NCBI GenBank assembly: GCA_910577805.1
Contig: CAJTOE010000148.1
Coordinates: 1 to 5,985, forward strand
Direction: 5' to 3'
Length of the DNA stretch: 5,985 nt
Source: an uncultured Oscillospiraceae bacterium
GTDB lineage: Bacteria > Bacillota > Clostridia > Oscillospirales > Oscillospiraceae
Shown here: piece after piece, positions 1 through 5,985 of the stretch
Position numbering within the stretch: the first letter of the stretch is position 1
Layout: each line of letters starts with the position of its first letter
The notes under the pieces: generated by a model
The model's input: only the letters and a program-made list of their open reading frames with translations
The model's database searches: none
Told to the model about the DNA's origin: nothing
Translations under genes and position numbers: made by a program

Positions 1-7
1 GAGGTGG
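1..7 (+). promoter_or_regulatory. ribosome binding site of the SLOG gene
   Basis: The sequence GAGGTGG lies 6 nt before the ATG at 14 and matches the anti-Shine-Dalgarno end of 16S rRNA. It supports that ATG as the true start. The promoter of this gene must lie outside the window. Confidence 0.75.
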
Positions 8-13
8 AGATTA

Positions 14-538
14 ATGAACACAACAACCTGCGCATTCACGGGACATCGCCCACACAAATTCCCCTGGAAATACAACGAACTGGACCCCGGATGCGTTGCA
101 TTAAAAGAAACTCTAAAAGAGCAAATCGCAAAACTGACGGTATCCGGCGTGACGAATTTCTATAGCGGCATGGCGGACGGCTCCGATGTTTGGCTGTCAC
201 AAATCGTCCTGGATTTTCGTAAAAACACCCCCGCACTGAACCTGCATTGCGTTCTGCCCTGCGAAGGACAGGCGGACCAATGGAGCAAATCCACGCGGGA
301 CCGGTACGACGCGATTTTAAATTGGGCAGATTCGGTGACTTACGTAAGCCGCCAATACTACGACGGCTGTATGCTGGACCGGAACCGTAAGCTGGTGGAG
401 TCCGCTGGCCTTCTGCTGGCTGTGTACAACGGGGAGCGTCGCGGCGGGACGGCGGCAACACTGCGCTATGCCAAAAAGCTGGGCCGGGAGCTTATTATCG
501 TTCATCCAGTCTCCCTGCATATTACGTATGAATCATAA
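14..538 (+). CDS. SLOG family (DUF1273, YpsA-like) protein
   Basis: This is a complete 174-residue protein of the DUF1273/YpsA branch of the SLOG superfamily, which has a Rossmann-like fold related to DprA and LOG nucleotide-binding proteins. Family hallmarks are visible in order: an N-terminal FTGHRPHKFPW at residues 8-18, the glycine-rich SGMADGSD at 51-58, the LPCEGQADQWS segment at 81-91, DRNRK at 122-126, and the C-terminal phosphate-loop-like NGERRGGT at 139-146 followed by a helix and a hydrophobic strand (ELIIVHP). The length is usual for the family. There is no signal peptide or membrane segment, so it is probably cytoplasmic. The family is predicted to bind nucleotides or nucleotide-derived ligands, and B. 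subtilis YpsA affects cell division and stress, but the ligand of this protein cannot be read from sequence. It is convergent with the chaperone operon and shares its terminator. Its base composition looks less GC-rich than the operon's, so a functional link to the operon is not supported. Confidence 0.87.
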   Translation: MNTTTCAFTGHRPHKFPWKYNELDPGCVALKETLKEQIAKLTVSGVTNFYSGMADGSDVWLSQIVLDFRKNTPALNLHCVLPCEGQADQWSKSTRDRYDAILNWADSVTYVSRQYYDGCMLDRNRKLVESAGLLLAVYNGERRGGTAATLRYAKKLGRELIIVHPVSLHITYES

Positions 539-571
539 AAAAGCGTACCTCACGACTGAGGTACGCTTTTT
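537..571. terminator. bidirectional intrinsic terminator
   Basis: A perfect inverted repeat has arms GCGTACCTCA (543-552) and TGAGGTACGC (557-566) with a 4-nt CGAC loop. It is flanked by six A (537-542) and five T (567-571), so each strand reads as a GC stem followed by a U tract. The SLOG stop codon (536-538) runs into the left A tract, and the minus-strand operon ends about 15 nt to the right. It can therefore end transcription of both convergent units. Confidence 0.93.
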
Positions 572-586
572 CTGCGTCTATCGTTA

Positions 587-764
587 TTACTCCTCCACCA
601 GCTCCTCCAAAAGCACCTCATAGGGCCGGGGTTTTACCGGGTTCTCACTGGCGTATTCCCCAATGGGACTGGTGACAACTTCAGGGTTCCCCAGGTTTGC
701 CAGCAGCAGGTCCAGGGCATTGCGCAGTTTGGGCAAATCATGAATCAAATACGCAGCGGAAGAA
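587..764 (-). pseudogene. out-of-frame C-terminal remnant of the second J-domain paralog
   Basis: This frame ends at a TAA at 587-589 and reads about 54 residues that match the last ~55 residues of the large J-protein. LIHDLPKLRNALDLLLANL here corresponds to LVHTDWKRLRNGIDLLLDDL there, and GEYASENP corresponds to GQFASVNL. It is displaced one frame from the upstream J-domain frame, which crosses into it and stops at 738. No ribosome site or convincing start precedes it: the only upstream ATG in frame (811) lies in an arginine-rich shadow of the J gene. The simplest reading is that this is the real C-terminus of the ancestral paralog, cut off by an out-of-frame deletion. A single-base assembly error would instead restore a fused protein of about 405 residues. 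Confidence 0.75.
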
Positions 765-1808
765 GGGACGATTACGCAACGACGGCCTGCCCTCCGGCGC
801 CGCCGCCGCACTGTCCTGCCGGTTCCGACGCTGGATGACTGCCCGGCGGCGGCTGGCCTGAATCAGGTCCGGCAAGGTCAGTGCGCCGGGGGCCGTCTCG
901 TTCTGCGCGTAAAACGCCAGCAGGGCTTCCGCGAAATGCTCCCCGGTCCACTGGACGTGATACTTCATGCTGTCCTCGGCGAATTTCCGGTCCCACAGGG
1001 CCTTCTGCATCTCAGGCCGCGCCAAAAACGCCTGCGTCTCCGCTCCGGCCTTGGCCCAGTCCGCCGGGTCGCCGGTGTCCTCCAGGGCGCAGACGGTCCG
1101 GCGAAAGACCTCGAACTCCCGGTTGAGCTTCGCCCGGTCCAGCTCGTTTTCCGCGATGTCCGGGATTTTCTCCAACACCCGCTGGCGTAAAGCGCCGTGC
1201 AGGAGCTTGGCCCGGCCCATCAGGGCGGTTTTCAGATTCAGCCGCTGCCATGCCATCCGGTAAAGCTCCTGGGGCAGGTCCTCCCGCTGGAAGAAATAGT
1301 CGATCAGCCGCATCCCCGCCGGGTGGCGCTGGGAGGGCATAGGCTTTCGGTCCTGAAAATTCTCCAGCACATAAAACTCCAAAATTTTTCCCGCCTTTTC
1401 CAGCAGCGTTTCGGTCCAATGGGCCCAATTCGCCAGCTGGAGCAAAGCCCGGTAATCGGCAAAGCTCCAGGCGAGCGGCTGCTCCAGGCACCGGGGGGAG
1501 AGAAAAGCCCTGGCGGCCTCGTGGTCCGCGAAGGGGTTCGGCCCCTCGTCCAGCAGGGGAGGACGGTCCGTCAAACTCCAGCCCGGCTCCCCTGGGAGAC
1601 GGAACGCCGGTTCTTCTGCCTCCGGTTTCTCCGGCTGTGCGCCGCCCTCCGCATAGGCCAGCGCCCGCCGGTAGGCCTGCCGCAGGACCAAAAAGCCCTC
1701 CGGGTCCTCCTCCGGGTGGCAGAGCTTGGTCTGCTCCGCGTAAGCCCGCTTGATGGCGGCGCTGTCCCTGGTTGGCTCCAGGCCCAGTACGCTCCAAAAT
1801 TCATCCAT
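738..1808 (-). CDS. J-domain protein, shortened paralog (likely truncated)
   Basis: This 356-residue protein has an N-terminal J-domain at residues 1-55 (FWSVLGLEPTRDSAAIKRAY, then CHPEEDPEGF and a helix III with RQAY). The signature tripeptide at 31-33 is HPE, not HPD. A proline/acidic linker follows (55-92) and ends in the DEGPNPF motif shared with the neighbour, then an alpha-helical region with blocks nearly identical to the large J-protein (RHPAGMRLIDYFFQREDLP at 161-179, then AWQRLNLKTALMGRAK). There is no G/F region, zinc finger or membrane segment. Relative to the neighbour it lacks about 90 residues near residue 105. Homology continues to RPFF at 347-350, then the frame runs out of register and stops at 738, losing the equivalent of ~510 residues plus the displaced tail. 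The start at 1808 is fixed by AAGGAGG at 1818-1824, 9 nt upstream. The predicted role is as co-chaperone of the Hsp70 encoded upstream. It may be a working short form or a decaying gene. Confidence 0.8.
   Translation of the reverse strand: MDEFWSVLGLEPTRDSAAIKRAYAEQTKLCHPEEDPEGFLVLRQAYRRALAYAEGGAQPEKPEAEEPAFRLPGEPGWSLTDRPPLLDEGPNPFADHEAARAFLSPRCLEQPLAWSFADYRALLQLANWAHWTETLLEKAGKILEFYVLENFQDRKPMPSQRHPAGMRLIDYFFQREDLPQELYRMAWQRLNLKTALMGRAKLLHGALRQRVLEKIPDIAENELDRAKLNREFEVFRRTVCALEDTGDPADWAKAGAETQAFLARPEMQKALWDRKFAEDSMKYHVQWTGEHFAEALLAFYAQNETAPGALTLPDLIQASRRRAVIQRRNRQDSAAAAPEGRPSLRNRPFFRCVFDS
1273..1330. repeat. duplicated central block, copy in the short paralog
   Basis: Positions 1273-1295 are identical to 4035-4057 (23 bases), and 1315-1330 are identical to 4077-4092 at the same 42-base spacing. 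The block encodes the FFQREDLP and RHPAG motifs. It is a second register-preserving stretch of the tandem gene duplication. Confidence 0.85.
1690..1759. repeat. duplicated J-domain coding block, copy in the short paralog
   Basis: Positions 1690-1721 match 4731-4762 with one mismatch in 32 bases, and 1744-1759 match 4785-4800 exactly with the same spacing. The block encodes the HPEEDPEGF and IKRAYAEQ parts of both J-domains and shows that the two genes arose by tandem duplication. It is ordinary paralogous coding sequence, not a mobile repeat. Confidence 0.85.
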
Positions 1809-1817
1809 GCTGTTCCG

Positions 1818-1824
1818 CCTCCTT
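1818..1824 (-). promoter_or_regulatory. ribosome binding site overlapping the upstream stop codon
   Basis: On the minus strand the stop codon of the large J gene and the ribosome site of the short paralog share bases in TAAGGAGG, with the ATG 9 nt further on. This decides the start at 1808 and suggests translational coupling of the two J genes. Confidence 0.85.
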
Positions 1825-4800
1825 ACGATGGGTCGTGTACCAGCGCCGCCCGAATCTCGTCGTAGGGCAGGTTTACGCTTGCAAACTGCCCCGGCTGGGA
1901 CAGCACCGGCTGTATGTTATCAAGGTCGTCCAGCAGCAGGTCTATCCCGTTGCGTAAACGCTTCCAGTCCGTGTGGACCAGCCAGGCGGGGGCGGCGAAG
2001 TCCAAAAACCAGCGCGGCTCGTCGGCGGCGTAGGCCAGCGCCTGCCGTTCGCGGTCCTGGAGCCAGAACATCATGCACCGCCCCCGGTGGTGGAGCAGCA
2101 CCAGGTGGCACAGCTCCGTTCCGCCCCCCTGGGCGGGCAGGTCCCAGGTGAGCCGGACCCGGTCCAGCTTCCCCATCATGAACTGGATCAGCTCGGTCCC
2201 CGCCTTGCCGAAGGAGCCGCTGCGCAGGGCCGTCACTGTCCGCACCCCCTTGGAATCCACGCTCTCCAGCTCCGACGGGAAGCGGCTGAACACGAATTTG
2301 GCCAGGTGATAGTCCCGGCCGCCCCGCCAGGGCGGAATGCCCCCCAGCTTTTGCTGGGCCATGCGCAGCTTGTGCTTGGCGTTCTGGAGGTTGACCGCGC
2401 AGGACCAGAGCCAGCCGCCCCGGCCTCCGCTTTCCAGCTGTCCCCGGTCCATGTTGGACAGCACCAGGTCTATGTGCTGCATCATGTCCTGGGCGGTGCG
2501 GAACAGGGAGTATTCCGGCAGCTTTCCCATGCCGAAGGGGTGATAGACGATCTCGTCCCCGTCCACGGTCCGGTACATATCCACGTCAGCCAGCAGGGCG
2601 TACCAGTAGTCCCCCCGGCCAAAGCTGTTTTCAAAGTAGAGACAGGCGTAATATCCCCGGTCCCGGCGCAGCACCAGATGGCCCGAAGTCCACTGAAACT
2701 CCGCCCGCTCCAGCTCGTCCTGGGTGAAGGCGTTGAGCACCTTGCGGAGGTTTTCCTCCGTCACCAGCAGCTCCGGGGGCACAGGCTCCGGCTCCGGCAT
2801 CCCCTCCTCCGGCTCCAGCAGTTCGGGGTGGATCAAGCCCGTTTCTTCCCGGCCGTCGGCGGTAAAGTAGATGCGCCAGGGCAGACGGCGCAGGCGGGAC
2901 AGGTCCAGGAAGCCGGGGGAGGTCAGCTCTGTCAAACGCCGCCGCGCCGCCTCCGGACGGGTTTCGCCCGGCTGCGGCTCCAGAGGCTCCTGGAACAGCC
3001 GGCCGGAGAAGGTTTGATGAAAAATGCGTCCCGGCTCGCCGTCCTCGGTCCAGACCGCGGTGTAGAGCTGCCGTCCGTACTCCATAGACAGCTCCATAGG
3101 CGGCTGGCTGCACACATGCCCCGCCATGCACCGGGCCAGCAGAGCCGCGATCTCCGCCGGAAGGGCCGTCCCGTCCTCCAGGCGCTGGCGGACGGTTTCC
3201 ACGACCTCTGGGAAAGTCTCCCAGGGGGCGGCGGTGATGGGCAGGAGGAATAACAGCTCGTCGCCGCAATCTATCTCGGAGACCTCCTCCCAGGGGAGGC
3301 AGGGGCAGTACACCGGCGCGCCGTCCACCCGATAGTCGATGTGCAGGGGATAGAAGGTCAGCTCCACCTGCGTAAGGCCCATTGTGATGGTCCGGCTTAC
3401 CCCGTGCTGGCCTGTAAACCGTCTGCTCCAGGACTCCTGATAGGGCAGGAGCGTTTCCAGACAGGTCAGCAGCGGGGCGCCGCCGTCCGGGTCCTGGGCG
3501 GTGTAAAAGGCGGTGTTCAGCCAGTGCCGGAGGAAGGGCCGGTACGCCAGCGGCAGCGTCCCTTCCGGCACGTCCGCCTCCCGGTCCTCCTGGGTCCAGA
3601 GCTTTGCCATCCGGCTTTGCAGGTCCGATTCCAGGGCAGAAACGACCTCCCCGGCCCTTGGGATGTCCGGGTGGTCCCGGTAGTAGTCCAAAATCTGCGT
3701 GACCAGGCCCGCGCCGATCTCCTCCCGCCGCCACTTGGAGTAAACCAAAAGCTGCTGCTCCAAAAAGCGGGGGACAGGCAGGGCCCGCTGCAGCTCCGGG
3801 GACTGGAAGAAGGCCGCGGACTCCTGCGGCTCCGTCTCCGGCGCGTGTTTGATACGCGCCAGATAGCGGTCCAGGCTGCGGTTCAGCTCCAAAAAGTTCT
3901 CCTGGGCCTCGCCCTCAATTCCGGGGACCCGCTCCAGAATCAGCGTCCGTAACGAACCGTAGAGGATCTGCGCCCGGCCCATGAGGGCGCTTTTCAGGCT
4001 CAGACGCTGCCAGGCCTCCCGATACACCTCCTCCGGCAGGTCCTCCCGCTGGAAGAAGTGGAGGAACACCCGCAGTCCCGCCGGGTGGCGCTCGCTGTCC
4101 GGGGGCACGCGCTGTTCACAGCGGTCCCGTATGTAGAAGGAGGCGTACCGTCTCAAAATCTCCCGGTAGGAGTCCAGCGCGTCCTGGTCCCAGCGTCCGG
4201 CGTTGGCCAGATGGGTCAGGCGGCGGTAATCCAGAAAGCTCTGGAGGATAGCAAATTCGTTGCCCCGGAGGGTTTTAGGCACAGGGCCGAGGGCGGCGAT
4301 CTGGAGGATATCTCCCATACCGTCAAAGGTCTGGCCCCCGCCGCCGGAGAACTGGTAGACCACATTCAGCCAGGTCATACACTCCTTGTTGGGCTGGAAG
4401 TCCGCCAACACCTCTCGGACGGTCCGCAGCAGCAGGGCGGTGAACTGGGGGTCCCAGGCGGCGTCCAGAAACGCCCCGGAGGTGACGTAATTCATCCACA
4501 TGACCGGGTTTTTCCGCTGCTTGCCGGTGTAGAGCTCCCGGAAGGCCGTAATGGCCTCGCCGCCCACGTAGGGGTTGGGGCCGTCGTCCTCCGGCATTTG
4601 CAGGGTCCACTCCGGCTCTTCGGCTGGATTTTCGTCCGGCTCCTCTTCCAGCTCCTCCAGGACAAAGCCGGAGGCGTTCTGGGTCCCTTCGGCGTAGTCC
4701 AGCGCCGTCTGGTAGGCCTTCCGGAGCCTCAAAAAGCCCTCCGGATCCTCCTCCGGGTGGCACTGTTTCGCCTGCTCCGCATAGGCCCGCTTGATGGCGG

Positions 4801-4849
4801 AGATATCTTTTGTGGGGGCAATTCCCAGAGCTTCCCAAACATCACCCAT
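1823..4849 (-). CDS. large J-domain protein, putative co-chaperone of the adjacent Hsp70
   Basis: This complete 1008-residue protein has an N-terminal J-domain at residues 1-55 (VWEALGIAPTKDISAIKRAY, then CHPEEDPEGFLRLRKAY). The loop tripeptide at 31-33 is HPE where canonical J-domains have HPD, and the stretch between it and helix III is short. Residues 62-92 form an acidic/proline linker ending in DDGPNPY. Residues about 95-430 are mainly helical and shared with the downstream paralog (FFQREDLP at 265-272, AWQRLSLKSALMGRAQ at 279-294). Residues about 430-1008 are of mixed strand/helix character with no family I recognise. They contain two similar hydrophobic segments ending in MMQHIDLVLSNMD (789-801) and LRNGIDLLLDDLD (965-977), which may be an internal repeat. 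There is no G/F region, zinc finger, signal peptide or membrane helix. It follows the Hsp70 gene by 3 nt and probably delivers clients to, or stimulates, that Hsp70. The J-domain call is firm; the function of the rest is unknown. Confidence 0.9.
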   Translation of the reverse strand: MGDVWEALGIAPTKDISAIKRAYAEQAKQCHPEEDPEGFLRLRKAYQTALDYAEGTQNASGFVLEELEEEPDENPAEEPEWTLQMPEDDGPNPYVGGEAITAFRELYTGKQRKNPVMWMNYVTSGAFLDAAWDPQFTALLLRTVREVLADFQPNKECMTWLNVVYQFSGGGGQTFDGMGDILQIAALGPVPKTLRGNEFAILQSFLDYRRLTHLANAGRWDQDALDSYREILRRYASFYIRDRCEQRVPPDSERHPAGLRVFLHFFQREDLPEEVYREAWQRLSLKSALMGRAQILYGSLRTLILERVPGIEGEAQENFLELNRSLDRYLARIKHAPETEPQESAAFFQSPELQRALPVPRFLEQQLLVYSKWRREEIGAGLVTQILDYYRDHPDIPRAGEVVSALESDLQSRMAKLWTQEDREADVPEGTLPLAYRPFLRHWLNTAFYTAQDPDGGAPLLTCLETLLPYQESWSRRFTGQHGVSRTITMGLTQVELTFYPLHIDYRVDGAPVYCPCLPWEEVSEIDCGDELLFLLPITAAPWETFPEVVETVRQRLEDGTALPAEIAALLARCMAGHVCSQPPMELSMEYGRQLYTAVWTEDGEPGRIFHQTFSGRLFQEPLEPQPGETRPEAARRRLTELTSPGFLDLSRLRRLPWRIYFTADGREETGLIHPELLEPEEGMPEPEPVPPELLVTEENLRKVLNAFTQDELERAEFQWTSGHLVLRRDRGYYACLYFENSFGRGDYWYALLADVDMYRTVDGDEIVYHPFGMGKLPEYSLFRTAQDMMQHIDLVLSNMDRGQLESGGRGGWLWSCAVNLQNAKHKLRMAQQKLGGIPPWRGGRDYHLAKFVFSRFPSELESVDSKGVRTVTALRSGSFGKAGTELIQFMMGKLDRVRLTWDLPAQGGGTELCHLVLLHHRGRCMMFWLQDRERQALAYAADEPRWFLDFAAPAWLVHTDWKRLRNGIDLLLDDLDNIQPVLSQPGQFASVNLPYDEIRAALVHDPS
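4035..4092. repeat. duplicated central block, copy in the large J gene
   Basis: This is the partner of the block at 1273-1330, with exact matches of 23 and 16 bases at identical spacing. It encodes the RHPAG and FFQREDLP motifs of the helical region that follows the J-domain. Confidence 0.85.
4731..4800. repeat. duplicated J-domain coding block, copy in the large J gene
   Basis: This is the partner of the block at 1690-1759, with one mismatch in the 32-base core and a second 16-base exact match in the same register. It encodes the HPE loop and helix II of the large protein's J-domain. Confidence 0.85.
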
Positions 4850-4852
4850 GGC

Positions 4853-5985
4853 TCAGTCCTCCATATCCTCGTCAAAATCCTCGTCGAACGCGCCGTCATA
4901 GCCTTCCTCGGCAAAATCGCCGCCGAACCAGACGCCGCCCTCCAGAGGGTCCGCTTCCACTGCGGCCTCCAGCTGGTCCAGCTGGTCCTTGACCCGGTTG
5001 TAGTCCCTCCGGCGCTGGATGCGGTCGCCGCAGTCCATCAGGTTCTTCCAATAGCGGATGAGGCTGGCCGCCTGCTCCCGCCGCTGCCCAATGGTCTGCA
5101 CATAGAGCCGCAGGGCGCGTTCCAGAAGAAGCTGGTCCCGCTGGTCCCCCTGAGCCGCAAGCTGGATGCGCCGGATGCGCTCCATGGCCTCCTCCTTGCC
5201 CTCCTCGGTCAGGTGCAGGTTGGGATTCAGAAGCAGCCGCTCCCGGCGGTCCCCGCCGCTGCTCTCCACGCCTACGTGGAGAAGCCCGTCAATGTCGTAA
5301 GTAAAGGTGACGATTGCCCACTGCTCCCCCGCCGGGCCGGGGGGCACCTGGACTTCCACTTCGCCCAGCTTCAGGTTTTCGGCGGCAAAATAGCCCTCGC
5401 CCTGGTAGATTTCAAACCGCAGACCCCGCTGGTTGTCGTTGAGGGTGTAGAACCGCTCCTGGCGGCTGGCGGGCAGCATACTGCTCCGGGGGATCAGCAC
5501 GGCCATATGGGGGGTGCGGTCGTCCCGGCGGCTGTAGGTGGATACGCCCAAGGAGAAGGGGCACACGTCTGTCATAACCAGGTCCTGGAGGTCCTGGGCG
5601 CGCTCCTTGATGCCCGCGCAGAGTCCCACGCCCAGGGCCACGATTTCATCCGGGGAGGCGGCGACGTGGGGCCTGCGGCCAAAGAGGCTTTCCAGGAAAT
5701 CCACAAAGACCGTCAGCTGGGCGGAGCCGCCCACCAGGATCACGTCGTTGAGCCGTCCGCCCCGGTTCCGGTCCTTCATGGCCCTGGTGATGACGGCCCG
5801 GACCTTTTGGAACACCGGCCCGCAGAGCTGGCGCAGCAGGTCGTTGGTGAGAAGCATACTGTACCGCTGCTCCCCGTGCTGGAGGGAGATGGCCGCCGCC
5901 GGCGCGCCGGAGAGGGCGATTTTCGCCGTCTCCACCTGGCGGTACAGGGAGGCCCGGAACGTGCGGTCCAGGGTTTCCTCGTTCA
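4853..5985 (-). CDS. Hsp70 family protein, HscC-like (5' end outside the window)
   Basis: This is the C-terminal 376 residues of an Hsp70 ATPase chaperone; the frame stays open to the right edge, so the N-terminal part of the ATPase domain is missing. A GTG at 5935 falls inside the conserved VETAKIALS helix and is not the start. Numbering from the first whole codon, the end of the ATPase domain shows DVILVGGS (80-87) and SPDEIVALGVGLCAGI (110-125). The interdomain linker is LVMTD (135-139). The substrate-binding beta domain runs from VCPFSLG (140-146) through RFYTLNDNQ and IYQGE to about 252, then a helical lid to about 335 and an acidic tail (DEDFDEDMED) that is not EEVD. The TDVCPFSLGV and ERFYTLNDNQ segments resemble HscC rather than DnaK. 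The signature after VGGS reads AQLT where DnaK has TRMP, so the usual proline is absent. It is cytoplasmic. It leads an operon with two J-proteins, its likely dedicated co-chaperones. The Hsp70 call is certain; the HscC-like subfamily is probable. Confidence 0.93.
   Translation of the reverse strand, partial: NEETLDRTFRASLYRQVETAKIALSGAPAAAISLQHGEQRYSMLLTNDLLRQLCGPVFQKVRAVITRAMKDRNRGGRLNDVILVGGSAQLTVFVDFLESLFGRRPHVAASPDEIVALGVGLCAGIKERAQDLQDLVMTDVCPFSLGVSTYSRRDDRTPHMAVLIPRSSMLPASRQERFYTLNDNQRGLRFEIYQGEGYFAAENLKLGEVEVQVPPGPAGEQWAIVTFTYDIDGLLHVGVESSGGDRRERLLLNPNLHLTEEGKEEAMERIRRIQLAAQGDQRDQLLLERALRLYVQTIGQRREQAASLIRYWKNLMDCGDRIQRRRDYNRVKDQLDQLEAAVEADPLEGGVWFGGDFAEEGYDGAFDEDFDEDMED
4858..4862 (-). 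promoter_or_regulatory. ribosome binding site of the large J gene, inside the Hsp70 3' end
   Basis: GGAGG lies 8 nt before the ATG at 4849 and is embedded in the last codons of the Hsp70 gene, whose TGA is at 4853-4855. Only 3 nt separate stop and start. This supports the chosen start and implies coupled translation of the Hsp70 and its J-protein. Confidence 0.85.

Noticed and set aside
780..815. Programmed ribosomal frameshift joining the short J gene to its tail
   Set aside because: No slippery heptamer or following stem was evident, and about 510 codons are missing at the same point, so a deletion explains the frame change better.
1012..1797. A 261-codon minus-strand frame overlapping the short J gene
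   Set aside because: It is a Gly/Pro/Ala-rich shifted-frame shadow of the J gene without family similarity or a ribosome site.
1197..1865. A 222-codon plus-strand frame opposite the short J gene
   Set aside because: It is antisense to a gene supported by homology and a strong ribosome site, and has no recognisable motif.
1973..3253. A 426-codon open frame on the plus strand
   Set aside because: It lies wholly antisense to the large J gene, is rich in Gln, His, Pro and Arg, and has no recognisable domain. Long antisense frames are expected opposite GC-rich genes.
3107..3307. Possible metal site from CPC (residues 515-517), C528, C574, H578 and C580 of the large J-protein
   Set aside because: The spacing fits no known zinc motif and the cysteines are not paired as in the DnaJ zinc finger; there is no basis for a claim without an alignment.
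2631..3734. A 367-codon minus-strand frame overlapping the large J gene
   Set aside because: It is a Gly/Pro/Ala/Arg-rich shadow in another frame; the J-protein frame is continuous and carries the paralog similarity.
5933..5935. GTG as a possible start of the Hsp70 gene
   Set aside because: The frame is open upstream to the window edge and the residues before and after form a conserved Hsp70 helix, so the valine is internal.

Overview
The window looks like chromosomal DNA from a GC-rich, low-redundancy Firmicute, most likely a gut Clostridia of the Oscillospiraceae/Flavonifractor type. This is inferred from strong AGGAGG-type ribosome sites, GC-rich codon choice, and the pairing of a YpsA-like SLOG gene with an Hsp70/J-protein cluster. 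No taxonomic marker gene is present, so the assignment is tentative.

Layout. Positions 14-538 (+) encode a complete small SLOG/DUF1273 (YpsA-like) protein. A strong hairpin with A and T tracts on its two sides (537-571) lies at the convergence point and can terminate transcription from both directions. Everything from 587 to the right edge is on the minus strand and reads as one tightly packed operon. In transcription order it holds: an HscC-like Hsp70 that enters from the right edge (4853 to beyond 5985, 5' end missing); a 1008-residue J-domain protein starting 3 nt after the Hsp70 stop (1823-4849); and a shorter J-domain paralog whose ribosome site overlaps the previous stop codon (738-1808). 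An out-of-frame remnant of the paralog's C-terminus follows (587-764).

How the genes work together. The operon appears to encode a dedicated chaperone machine: a divergent Hsp70 with its own J-domain partners. The arrangement recalls E. coli hscC with its cognate J-proteins djlB/djlC. Both J-domains carry HPE where canonical J-domains have HPD, and neither protein has the G/F-rich or zinc-finger regions of DnaJ. The two J genes are tandem duplicates. The second lacks about 90 residues in its middle and has lost about 510 codons by an internal deletion whose junction is out of frame, so it is a decaying or truncated copy.

The most interesting points are the HPE J-domains linked to a divergent Hsp70, the uncharacterised ~580-residue C-terminal part of the large J-protein, and the deletion scar in the paralog. 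No tRNA, rRNA, CRISPR array or mobile element was seen. There is no gene-free stretch longer than 300 bases.
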